This document shows positions 29,517 to 37,715 of a stretch of 64,000 nucleotides of DNA, in pieces. The notes under the pieces are model-generated. The model saw nothing but the letters and a program-made list of their open reading frames with translations, was not told the origin of the DNA and searched no databases. The DNA is from Iodobacter fluviatilis. Its GTDB lineage: Bacteria; Pseudomonadota; Gammaproteobacteria; Burkholderiales; Chitinibacteraceae. The number at the start of each line of letters is the position of its first letter. Position 1 is the stretch's first letter. Made by a program: the position numbers and the translations under genes. The DNA lies in assembly GCF_004194535.1 (NCBI RefSeq), contig NZ_CP025781.1, forward strand, positions 4,278,001 through 4,342,000, written 5' to 3'.

Positions 29517-30056
29517 CCCATAAAAATAGAGAACTCCAAACCCAGCAAACTTACCCCTAAGGCAGGATTTGTAGGGTTAGCAATGGATTTAGCATTAAAT
29601 CAACACTCCTGCCACTAAAAAACCAAAGGATACCCCATCCTGCGTACAAAAAAAAAGTCCAATGAAGTTGCCACCAGCGTACAGCCTACTTCGATATAAA
29701 TTCTCACTCCAGAAAGAAACTCCCCCCCTCCTTTGCTTGCTATCCCTCTTCACTTTTTGTCTTTTGCTCACCCCTATGTGGGGAACACTACGCATAACCC
29801 GTATATTATTTTTACTGGCGCATAACCCTAGATGAAAAATTATTAAATCAGCTGCAAAGCGAAGCTGATTTGGCCGAAATACCTCGCCACGTGACTTGGC
29901 ATTACGCACGTTGGCCATTAAAAAATTAATACGCAATTATTTAATCAGCACTTTTTGCTCATGACTAAGTTTATTTATTTTATTGGGATTATTAATTAGC
30001 TAATTTTATACAACAGATTCTCAGTAAACCCGAGCCCTAATGAAGCAGATAAGCCC
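29517..30056. other. Gene-free AT-rich stretch with possible coding remnants
   Basis: No intact gene. A short plus-strand open stretch around 29830-29928 (LDEKLLNQLQSEADLAE, ending in WHYARWPLKN) reads like the tail of a lost gene. The rest is AT-rich with no hairpins that I trust. Together with the chimera that follows it looks like a rearrangement scar. Confidence 0.4.
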
Positions 30057-30416
30057 ACTACGTATTATGGTAGAAAATCCTCTGCAAGCATAAGATTACA
30101 GGCAATGTTTGATCTTCACCCAAATCAATTAACAGATGGCCATAACGAACGGCAATTGGCTTTGCAATCTTTATTTCGTACTTTAGAAGACCATTCAAAA
30201 GGCACGGTGATTGATTCTGGAATTTTTGTATTTGGCCTACTTGCGCAATGGATGCAAGCCCGCAAAAAAATAGAAAACTGGCCGTTCTGGATTGTGCTTG
30301 ATCTCATTGCGGCTGGTGTTTATGCCTTAAGGGTTTGCACCTTACTGCCGTTCTCTATGTAATTCTGACTGCCCTAGCCGTATCGGGCTGGATCAGCTAG
30401 AGAAAAGAGTTGGCTA
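30057..30416 (+). pseudogene. Chimeric fragment: sigma-54 activator 5' end fused to pnuC 3' end
   Basis: From 30057 to about 30213 the sequence copies the upstream region and first 36 codons of the activator gene at 31714 (MFDLHPNQLTDGHNE). From about 30211 to 30416 it copies pnuC positions 27772-27977 (DSGIFVFGLLAQWMQ onward). The junction shares TTG between both parents. A one-base deletion (GCCTTAAGG for GCCTATAAGG) breaks the pnuC frame, and four to five further substitutions are seen in each part, so the event is not recent. Translation could give an 85-residue hybrid, but function is unlikely. Confidence 0.9.
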
Positions 30417-30451
30417 AAATCAGTGCATTTCGATCGGGCGAAACAACCTCT

Positions 30452-31225
30452 TTATGGATTGATTTCATACTTTTGTAACAGCATCTGCCATGACTTGTTT
30501 TCTGGTAGCGAGCCAGAGTCAATAACCTGTTGTAAAAAGACATAGAGATCTTCCTCCAGCGATCTCTGTAGCAATAAATGCCGAGTATAACGATTAAGTG
30601 GTATTTTCGAATAATGGATTTTTCCTTTTAGCCGTAGCTCTTTTTCATAAATATTCATCGTGGATTGAGCAATGAGCAAGACATCAATCCGCTTTTGTAA
30701 TAAATGTTGTATATTCACTTCATCCCGTAAAACGTCATTTCGTAAAATCAATTTTGCATCCATTTCTTTCTGAATGCCAATATAGTTGTGCCCCAATACG
30801 CCACCGATGCGTAAACCAAACAATGAAGAGGCAGCTCCGCTATATTCAACGGGTTTTTCAACTAAAGAAATAAAATCCTGGCTATCACTCCATAAGGCGG
30901 TGGTCCAGCGATATTTAAGCTTTGCTTGATCATCGAAAAACAAAGGATTGGTCCACACGACAATCCCTTGCTTCCCCTCCATTAAGTAAGTATCGATGCG
31001 TTTTCTAGGTAATATTTGCACATCAAATTGATACCTCCCTTTATTTTTAGGGTGCTTGCCTAAAAAATCAGCAAAGTCATATGTTAAGCCACGCTTAGCT
31101 GCAATATCAGTAATAAAAGGGGGATAATCGTAGTAAGTCCAGAGTTCGATTATTTTTACTGCATAAGCGGATGGGGGTAGACCAAGACTACAGATCATCA
31201 TTAACACCAAAATAATTCGCTTCAT
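30452..31225 (-). CDS. Periplasmic solute-binding-like protein (family 3)
   Basis: 257 residues with a clear signal peptide (cleavage near PPSAYA) and AAGGGGGT before the ATG. The mature part shows the two-lobe SBP_bac_3 pattern: YDYPPFITDIAAKRGLTYDF at the start, an R-G-rich hinge region GIVVWTNPLFF and the second-lobe GLRIGGVLGHNYIGI. The ligand is not predictable. No ABC partner lies beside it. It resembles the gene cut at the left window edge in type and could act as a stand-alone sensor input. Confidence 0.7.
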   Translation of the reverse strand: MKRIILVLMMICSLGLPPSAYAVKIIELWTYYDYPPFITDIAAKRGLTYDFADFLGKHPKNKGRYQFDVQILPRKRIDTYLMEGKQGIVVWTNPLFFDDQAKLKYRWTTALWSDSQDFISLVEKPVEYSGAASSLFGLRIGGVLGHNYIGIQKEMDAKLILRNDVLRDEVNIQHLLQKRIDVLLIAQSTMNIYEKELRLKGKIHYSKIPLNRYTRHLLLQRSLEEDLYVFLQQVIDSGSLPENKSWQMLLQKYEINP

Positions 31226-31713
31226 ACTACCCCCTTAGTACCAACGGCATCACAAGCCCATAAGTTATCAATTAAAAATGCAAGCGGTCGCGTTCATTCC
31301 ATGGCTTGCCCTCGTTGAGCTCGCCAATTCATTCTTTTTTAGTCTGAATAATGTTGCTACCTCTGCATATTAGCCCCCCCCTACATACCGCATTGCGGCA
31401 CATAAGCAAACTACATTAAGAATAGATCAGTTGAGCAATCGGTGCTCTTTCATTGATTTATCCGCTATTTCCCTAAAACATTCGTTCAATTATGCTCAAA
31501 CCAGACTCCCTCTCACTCCGCGAATCAGTTCAGTTGATTCTTAATTAAAAAAACGCATAAAATCCGTTGAGCTTCTTTTTGTATTTTTTCTGAAGAGGCT
31601 TAAGCCTTTGTAACGTTTAATACCCATATTTTTCAAACCTTTTATTGTTTCTTTTAATAAATTACCACTGCGTGTTATGGTAGAAAACCCTTACACGCTT
31701 AGGAATACGGGCA
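31226..31713. other. Upstream region of the sigma-54 activator gene
   Basis: No gene seen. AT-rich with several T runs; the last 45 bp (from about 31667) were duplicated into the chimera at 30057. I could not pick out a confident promoter. Confidence 0.4.
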
Positions 31714-33129
31714 ATGTTTGATCTTCACCCAAATCAATTAACCGATGGCCATAACGAGCGGCAATTGGCTTTGCAATCTTTATTTCGTACTTTAGAAGAC
31801 CATTCGGAAGGCACGGTGATTGTGGATGAGCAATGCAAAATTGTTTGGATTAATGCCCGCTATGCCGATCGTTTTGGTTTTAAAGACCCAGCGAACGCCA
31901 TTGGCAAAGCCGTAGAAGAAGTCATTCCCAATAGCCAGCTTAGGGATGTACTTAAAACCGGCCAACCTATTTTATTAGATTTAATGGACACACCGGATAG
32001 AACGCTGGTAGTCACCCGTTTGCCGCTTAAAGACCCACAAGGCAAGCTGATTGGCGCCATTGGCTTTGCTTTATTTGATGAAATTCAATCCCTTGCGCCC
32101 TTAGTGGCTAAGTTTTCTAGCTTGCAAAAAGAGCTGGCCGTGGCGCATGAATCGCTTGCCCAAGCGCGCCGCGCTAAATATTCTTTTGGCCATTTTATTG
32201 GCGAATGCGATGCGGTGCTGGAGCTAAAACGCCAAGCCCTGCGTGCTGCACAAAGGGACGCGCCAATTTTATTACTAGGCGAAACCGGCACAGGCAAAGA
32301 GATATTGGCCCATGCCATTCATGCCGCATCGCCCCGTGCGCACAAGCCGCTGGTCACACTCAATATGGCGGCCATTCCTGAAACGCTGCTCGAGGCCGAG
32401 CTATTTGGCGCAAGCGCGGGGGCTTACACCGGTGCGGACAAAAAGGGCCGCATCGGTAAATTTCAACTCGCCCACGGCGGCACGCTGTTCCTGGATGAAA
32501 TCGGCGATATGCCGCCCGCGTTGCAAGTCAAATTATTACGCGTCTTACAAGACAAGGAATTTGAAGCGCTAGGCTCTAATCAAGTGCAGCGCTCCGATGT
32601 GCGCATCATCGCTGCCACTTCTGCGCCGCTCACCAAGCTCATTGCCGAAGGGCAATTTAGAGCTGATTTATTCTACCGCTTGAATGTACTGACCATCGAG
32701 CTGCCACCACTACGCGCCCGGCTGCCCGACCTAACGCTACTAGCCGAATCAATGATGAACAAGCTCGCCGCCAGTGGCCTTGGTCAACATCACCTTGCGC
32801 CTTGTGCCATCGCACTTTTAAGCCAATACCATTGGCCGGGCAATGTGCGTGAGCTGCACAATATTTTAGAACGGGCACTGATGCTGAGCGATAAAGCGCT
32901 ATTAGAAGCGGACGATATTGCCCCGCTCCTTTACCCCAGCGCTCAGCCCAACCACAGCAGCAGCACCCAATCACACGCCGAATCCATGCAAGCTTTCGAG
33001 CAGCAGCTCATCAATGAAGCCCTCAAAAACGGCAAAGGCCACATCCCCACCGCCGCCAAGCAACTCGGCCTAGCGCGTGCGACGCTTTATAAGAAAATTG
33101 CAAATTTCAAACTGGAGGGAGCTGGGTAA
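31714..33129 (+). CDS. PAS / sigma-54 enhancer-binding activator
   Basis: 471 residues: a PAS-like sensor (about 20-130: VIVDEQCKIVWINARYADRFG), a short coiled coil, the AAA+ domain with Walker A GETGTGKE near 189, the sigma-54 contact loop GAYTGA near 236 and Walker B GGTLFLDEIGDMP near 256, a WPGNVREL motif, and a Fis-type HTH at about 430-465 (TAAKQLGLARATLYKKI). It should activate sigma-54 holoenzyme in response to a small molecule. A near-consensus sigma-54 promoter lies at 34173-34191 before the transport/3-hydroxybutyrate operon. PAS-AAA-Fis activators controlling (R)-3-hydroxybutyrate use are known in Pseudomonas (HbcR, PA2005), so the same role is likely here. Confidence 0.9.
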   Translation: MFDLHPNQLTDGHNERQLALQSLFRTLEDHSEGTVIVDEQCKIVWINARYADRFGFKDPANAIGKAVEEVIPNSQLRDVLKTGQPILLDLMDTPDRTLVVTRLPLKDPQGKLIGAIGFALFDEIQSLAPLVAKFSSLQKELAVAHESLAQARRAKYSFGHFIGECDAVLELKRQALRAAQRDAPILLLGETGTGKEILAHAIHAASPRAHKPLVTLNMAAIPETLLEAELFGASAGAYTGADKKGRIGKFQLAHGGTLFLDEIGDMPPALQVKLLRVLQDKEFEALGSNQVQRSDVRIIAATSAPLTKLIAEGQFRADLFYRLNVLTIELPPLRARLPDLTLLAESMMNKLAASGLGQHHLAPCAIALLSQYHWPGNVRELHNILERALMLSDKALLEADDIAPLLYPSAQPNHSSSTQSHAESMQAFEQQLINEALKNGKGHIPTAAKQLGLARATLYKKIANFKLEGAG

Positions 33130-33195
33130 GTTATTCAAAGTGCTTGCATTGTGCACCTAGACAAGCGCAGCGCACTTCCCCTAAAAAAATCATAC

Positions 33196-33903
33196 TCATT
33201 GTGTCTTACGATCTTCGATGAGATGTTGGATATACAGCGGACTAGATACTCCAACACGAATTAGAATCTCTTGACTTGGAAACTTTTCCCGTAAACGTTC
33301 TGCTAGCTGACACCGATACGTTTCGTAGTTATCTAGTACTAAATCATCGAAATTAACGATAAGGTAGACCAAGCCAGTACTTAAAACCGCTTGAATTTGC
33401 TTAGCTGCCTTCTCAATAGTTGAATCAAACTTTCCTAAATACTGCTCACTAAGCTTACAGTAAATCGAACTACTGTATGCCTCACCAGAACGGCGTCTTG
33501 TTAGTTCTTCGTCAGATTCGCAAATGGTTTTTACCTCGCAATAGCGCAGTAGCCCATTGTCCTCATAAGAAATATCAGGACTTTTCTTATTCTTACCTGC
33601 AGGTACTAAACGTACATTTTTAAACCCTTCATTAATAAGATATTCATATGCCAAAGCTTCATTGAGTAAACTGAAAAAATTGTTTTTGCCTCGTATACCT
33701 CTAGGCTGGGAAAACGCCTCATGTGCATTTTGAGACATAAGCAGCCAAGACTCTTGGTCTAGTTTACGTAACGCGTTTTCATACACTTGAACCTGAGGGT
33801 AAGCGTTGGGAGTTGTCAGATTAGACTTACGCCTGCTGCTGATCCACCAGTCATCCGGAAATGCTTTCTCCAGATCTTCAACGAGTTGATTGAATCCATG
33901 CAT
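33196..33903 (-). CDS. Orphan protein with PD-(D/E)XK nuclease-like motif
   Basis: 235 residues, no signal or membrane segment. In the centre, ALAYEYLINEGFKNVRLVP is followed by KNKKSPDISYED and, after a short loop, LRYCEVKTIC. This gives the Glu-helix, PD and E-x-K elements in the order and spacing of a restriction-endonuclease-like fold. The rest is charged. It sits alone on the minus strand between the activator and its target operon, with no methylase or toxin partner, and I do not recognise its family. Possible roles are a defence nuclease or a DNA-repair-like enzyme; only the fold is supported. Confidence 0.55.
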   Translation of the reverse strand: MHGFNQLVEDLEKAFPDDWWISSRRKSNLTTPNAYPQVQVYENALRKLDQESWLLMSQNAHEAFSQPRGIRGKNNFFSLLNEALAYEYLINEGFKNVRLVPAGKNKKSPDISYEDNGLLRYCEVKTICESDEELTRRRSGEAYSSSIYCKLSEQYLGKFDSTIEKAAKQIQAVLSTGLVYLIVNFDDLVLDNYETYRCQLAERLREKFPSQEILIRVGVSSPLYIQHLIEDRKTQ

Positions 33904-34172
33904 TTGAGCATACCTTTGAGCGAGTCACGCTGAGCAATTTACTTAGACCCTCGGTTTATAACTGCAGCCTATTTAAATAAAAGGTCTAGGCGTGCGAAGA
34001 AAGAACCGTCTCCATATTGAGAAAATCGTCTCGTTTTATAGACAAGCCGTAAAGCAAGCCACCCCCTCCTTTTATTACATTTTTATGCACCACAACGGCT
34101 TTTTTCGTCTCATTCTGTAGATATCTGTTTTTTTCAAAGCGCTCAAAGCCGCTACTCCATTCATTCCTGAAC

Positions 34173-34191
34173 GCTGGCACACATAATGCTT
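34173..34191 (+). promoter_or_regulatory. Sigma-54 promoter of the transport/3-hydroxybutyrate operon
   Basis: GCTGGCACACATAATGCTT: TGGCAC at 34175-34180 matches the -24 box fully. GG (34176-34177) and GC (34188-34189) are exactly 10 nt apart and TGCT matches the -12 box. It lies on the coding strand about 145 bp before livG and near an enhancer-binding activator gene. The region 33904-34172 upstream holds no gene and is the likely enhancer region. Confidence 0.75.
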
Positions 34192-34335
34192 ACTAAGCAG
34201 ATAGGGTGATAAAAAAATACCAAACTATATTTTTCCAAAAAAATACTATAACTTTCTACCAAAGAAAGACTACCTCTGGCAAAGTAGCACGTACCCATTC
34301 ATCTCATCGCCCTTGAGCAACACCCAGCCTGACGG

Positions 34336-35115
34336 ATGGATACAATGAACTCAGATCCTATTTTACAAACGCACGGCCTTTGTAAAGAATTTAAAGGCTT
34401 TGCAGCAGTCAGTGATATTAATCTTGAAGTGGCTCGTGGCAGTATTCATGCCTTAATTGGCCCCAATGGTGCGGGCAAAACCACGGTCTTTAATTTACTG
34501 ACCAAGTTTCTATCCCCCACTTCTGGCCAAGTGATTTTTGATGGCGTTGATATCACGACGGCGCAGCCTGCCGAAGTCGCCGCCAAGGGGTTAATTCGCT
34601 CCTTCCAGATTTCAGCCGTGTTCCCCAATATGAGTGCGCTCGACAATATCCGCGTAGCGCTATTACGGATTAATGGTGGCGCGCATCGCTTTTGGCGCTC
34701 TAAGCAAGAGCTCAACGTTTTCACCGATGCAGCGATGGCCTTGCTGGGAGATGTAGGCCTTGCTGAGTTTGCCCATGTATTAGCGGGTGAGCTGGCTTAC
34801 GGCAGAAAACGCGCCTTAGAAATCGCGACTACCTTAGCGCTACAACCCAAGCTGATGCTGCTGGACGAACCCACCCAAGGTATGGGCATTGAGGATGTAG
34901 AACGCGTGACCGCACTCATCAAACGCGCGGCCGTAGGGCGCACCATTTTGATGGTGGAGCACAACCTAAAAGTGGTTTCTACCTTGGCCGACAAAATCAC
35001 CGTGTTAGCGCGTGGTCAGCATTTATCCGAAGGCGATTACGCCACTGTTTCTGCCGATCCAAAAGTGATGGAAGCCTATTTGGGCGTAAGCCCTACTATT
35101 CCCGCCACCCCATAG
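34336..35115 (+). CDS. LivG-type ABC transporter ATP-binding protein
   Basis: 259 residues of the branched-chain amino acid (HAAT) class ATPase, LivG branch. Walker A GPNGAGKTT, the LivG-typical insertion after the Q-loop (SFQISAVFPNMSALDNIRVALL), signature ELAYGRKRALEIA, Walker B LMLLDEPTQGMG and H-loop EHNLKVV. It pairs with LivF to power import through LivHM. The context (hydroxybutyrate genes in the same operon) suggests a substrate other than branched-chain amino acids. Confidence 0.92.
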   Translation: MDTMNSDPILQTHGLCKEFKGFAAVSDINLEVARGSIHALIGPNGAGKTTVFNLLTKFLSPTSGQVIFDGVDITTAQPAEVAAKGLIRSFQISAVFPNMSALDNIRVALLRINGGAHRFWRSKQELNVFTDAAMALLGDVGLAEFAHVLAGELAYGRKRALEIATTLALQPKLMLLDEPTQGMGIEDVERVTALIKRAAVGRTILMVEHNLKVVSTLADKITVLARGQHLSEGDYATVSADPKVMEAYLGVSPTIPATP

Positions 35116-35125
35116 GAAACACTGC

Positions 35126-35854
35126 ATGCTTAACCATGAGATTCAAGATCATGCGGGTGAGATGTTGCGGGTAAGTGGTTTACACGCTTTTTACGGTGAA
35201 TCGCATATTTTGCATGGGATTGATTTTGGTGTGCGCCGTGGCGAGCTGATTACCCTATTGGGCCGTAACGGCGCAGGCCGCAGCACCACACTCAAAGCAA
35301 TTCTTGGCCTAACCGGCCAGCGCGCCGGATCGATCATGGTGAATGGCCGCGAAGTGATCCGTATGCCAACGCACAAAATTGCCCATCTTGGCGTGGGCTG
35401 GTGTCCTGAAGAGAGGGCGATTTTTTCTAGCTTGAATGTAGAAGAAAACCTCAACCTGCCGCCAAAAGTACGCAGCGACGGCATGAGTTTGGAAGAGATT
35501 TACACGCTATTTCCCAACCTATGGGAGCGCCGCAAAAGCCAGGGCACAAGGCTATCGGGGGGCGAGCAGCAAATGCTGGCGATGGCACGAATCTTACGCA
35601 CCGGCGCACGCCTTCTGCTTCTGGATGAAATCACCGAAGGCTTGGCCCCAGTGATTGTTAAAAAGCTAGGCGAAACGGTAGAGCTACTTAAAGCGCGCGG
35701 CTACACCATCGTGCTGGTCGAGCAAAATTTTCACTTTGCCGCAGGCATCGCTGATCGACATTACGTCATTGAGCACGGCCAAGTGGTGGATTCAATCAGC
35801 GCAGACGAGCTATCCGCCAGTGCAAGCAGGCTAAATCATTATCTTGGGGTTTGA
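35126..35854 (+). CDS. LivF-type ABC transporter ATP-binding protein
   Basis: 242 residues, LivF branch. Walker A reads GRNGAGRST, with Arg in place of the usual Lys; I recall the same change in some betaproteobacterial LivF proteins, so it is probably tolerated. Signature RLSGGEQQMLAMARI, Walker B LLLLDEITEGLAP and VEQNFHFA are intact. AGGA precedes the ATG, 10 bp after livG. A 512-bp gap holding a GC-rich block separates it from the binding-protein gene. Confidence 0.92.
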   Translation: MLNHEIQDHAGEMLRVSGLHAFYGESHILHGIDFGVRRGELITLLGRNGAGRSTTLKAILGLTGQRAGSIMVNGREVIRMPTHKIAHLGVGWCPEERAIFSSLNVEENLNLPPKVRSDGMSLEEIYTLFPNLWERRKSQGTRLSGGEQQMLAMARILRTGARLLLLDEITEGLAPVIVKKLGETVELLKARGYTIVLVEQNFHFAAGIADRHYVIEHGQVVDSISADELSASASRLNHYLGV

Positions 35855-35979
35855 GTACAGACCTCAACTTACGCCAACTCCATACCATAGGGCAGGCTCC
35901 TACCCGCGTATTTATTCTGTATTGCTCGCGGGGTTTACTTCATGTGAGCTAAACAGTTTGGTTCTTAGCAGCAAACGAA

Positions 35980-36290
35980 GAAAAGTGATGACAACTACGC
36001 TCTCGACACGGGGCTTAAGCCTCCCCTTGAAACACGCCGAAGCGAGGAACAAGCGGGGCGGGGGATCGCTTGGGAGCGAGGAACGAGCCAATCCCGCCCG
36101 CCGCCGACTCGATTGTCCGCAGCGCAGGGGCCTTCGTGTTTTGCTGTTGTCGCTTGGCTTCGTTTCTTGGCGAAGCAAGAAAGGAAGGCCCAGCGGTGGC
36201 TGCCGCACCAAAATCAACGTGCCGAAGGCACTAAAAACGTCTTTTGGTTGGCGTTTGAAATATTTCATATCGGAGGTACACCCGCCCTAC
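35980..36290. repeat. GC-rich interspersed block inside the transport operon
   Basis: A GC-rich stretch unlike the flanks, with short inverted pairs such as CTTCG...CGAAG around 36158-36190. Its translations (for example FLAKQERKAQ, then HQNQRAEGT) are of the kind found in spurious ORFs from interspersed repeats in many proteobacteria; this is from memory. No gene is proposed. It may reduce read-through between livF and the binding protein. Confidence 0.5.
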
Positions 36291-36366
36291 GACAGCCATT
36301 TTGATCATTACAAAAAACACCTTACCGCAGTCCCCGCAAGATCGACCTCAAACGGAGATACACCCT

Positions 36367-37566
36367 ATGCAAAACTGTAAACCACTTGTTCTTGCTGTAG
36401 CGCTTGCCCTACCTGCCACCACATTTGCTGGCCCTTTCTCTGGCGACATGGTCAAGATCGGTATTCTGACGGATATGTCCGGCGTATATGCTAGGGTAGG
36501 CGGCAAAGGCTCGGTGATCGCGGCGCAAATGGCGATTGCTGATTTTGGTGGCAAAGTACTGGGAAAACCCATTGAGCTAGTCAGTGCAGATCACCAAAAC
36601 AAGGCGGATATCGGCGTAGGTAAGGCGCGGGAGTGGTTCGACACCGAAGGCGTAGATATGGTGAACGACTTACTGAATTCTGGCGTGGGTATTGCAGTAC
36701 AAAAACTAGGGGCGGAGAAAAAGCGCATCACCATTAATAATGGCGCAGGCTCTACCGCGCTGACCGGCAAGGAATGTAGCCCTTACGGCGTGCATTACGC
36801 TTACGACACCTATGCCTTGGCTAAAGGCACCGCTACCGCGCTAATGAAGCAAGGTTTAGATAGCTGGTTCTTCCTACAAGCAGATTACGCCTTCGGTGCG
36901 GCACTACAAGGCGATGCCAGCAAGATTGTCGCGGCCACCGGTGGCAAGGTGCTTGGCACGGTAAAACACCCGCTTTCCTCTACTGATTTCTCCTCTTACT
37001 TACTGCAAGCACAAAACTCTAAAGCCAAGGTGGTAGGCCTTGCCAATGCAGGCGCTGATTTTGTAAACGCAGTGAAGCAAGCCAAAGAATTTGGGCTACA
37101 GCAAACCATCGCAGGGCTATTGGTATTCGATAGCGATATCAAAGCACTGGGCCTGAATGCTGCGCAAGGCATGACATTTACCACAGCCTATTCATGGGAG
37201 TTAAACCCTCAAATGGAAGCGTTTGGTAAGAAATTTTTCGCCAAAGCGGGCTTTATGCCAACGATGGATCACGCAGGTGTTTACTCCAGCACCCTGCATT
37301 ATCTAAATGCAATTAAAGCAGCAGACACCGATGACGCCGATACAGTGATGAAGAAAATGCGTGAAACCAAGATCAATGACTTCTTCGCTAAAAACGGTGT
37401 GATCCGCGAAGACGGCCGCATGGTGCACGATATGTATCTGGTAGAAGTGCTTAAACCTAGCGAATCCAAAGGCGCATGGGATCAGCTCAAACTCGTTGCC
37501 ACCATCCCTGGCGATGTCGCCTTCAAGCCGCTATCTGCCAGCGAATGCCCATTAATTAAGAAATAA
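36367..37566 (+). CDS. HAAT-type periplasmic substrate-binding protein
   Basis: 399 residues from the ATG at 36367 (GGAG nine nt before); the longer frame from 36301 would hide the signal peptide, which ends at ATTFAG. A Peripla_BP_6 fold: VKIGILTDMSGVYARVGGKG at the start, LVSADHQNKADIGVGKAREW, and DGRMVHDMYLVEV near the C-terminus. Such proteins deliver ligands to LivHMGF-type importers. Proteins of this branch often bind organic acids; with 3-hydroxybutyrate genes downstream, 3-hydroxybutyrate or an oligomer is my guess. Confidence 0.9.
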   Translation: MQNCKPLVLAVALALPATTFAGPFSGDMVKIGILTDMSGVYARVGGKGSVIAAQMAIADFGGKVLGKPIELVSADHQNKADIGVGKAREWFDTEGVDMVNDLLNSGVGIAVQKLGAEKKRITINNGAGSTALTGKECSPYGVHYAYDTYALAKGTATALMKQGLDSWFFLQADYAFGAALQGDASKIVAATGGKVLGTVKHPLSSTDFSSYLLQAQNSKAKVVGLANAGADFVNAVKQAKEFGLQQTIAGLLVFDSDIKALGLNAAQGMTFTTAYSWELNPQMEAFGKKFFAKAGFMPTMDHAGVYSSTLHYLNAIKAADTDDADTVMKKMRETKINDFFAKNGVIREDGRMVHDMYLVEVLKPSESKGAWDQLKLVATIPGDVAFKPLSASECPLIKK

Positions 37567-37569
37567 GTG

Positions 37570-37645
37570 TCGTGCGTAGAATGGGTGGAGCAAAGCGATG
37601 CCCATCAATATTGCCAAGCACGATGGGTATCGCCGCATCGCTGAG
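37570..37645. repeat. Hairpin-forming interspersed repeat
   Basis: GCGATGCCCATC at 37595-37606 pairs with GATGGGTATCGC at 37622-37633; the flank CGTAGAATGGGTGGAGC precedes it. I recall GTAG-ATGGGTGGAGC-GCGATACCCAT repeats as dispersed elements in many proteobacteria. Placed after the binding-protein gene, the stem could stabilise its mRNA relative to livHM. Confidence 0.55.
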
Positions 37646-37715
37646 CGGGGTAACCCTCGCACGCAGAACGGCCCCTCCCCCTTCAATCCTCCTTTTATTG
37701 CCACCGAGGTAGCGC

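Noticed and set aside
30105-30362. The 85-residue hybrid of activator and PnuC as a real gene
   Set aside because: It is a fusion of duplicated fragments with a frame-breaking deletion, lacking complete domains from either parent.
33986-34180. A 64-codon minus-strand frame before livG
   Set aside because: It overlaps the sigma-54 promoter region and shows no coding character.
35844-36380. Open frames in both strands of the GC-rich block
   Set aside because: They overlap livF or the signal peptide region and reflect the GC-rich repeat.
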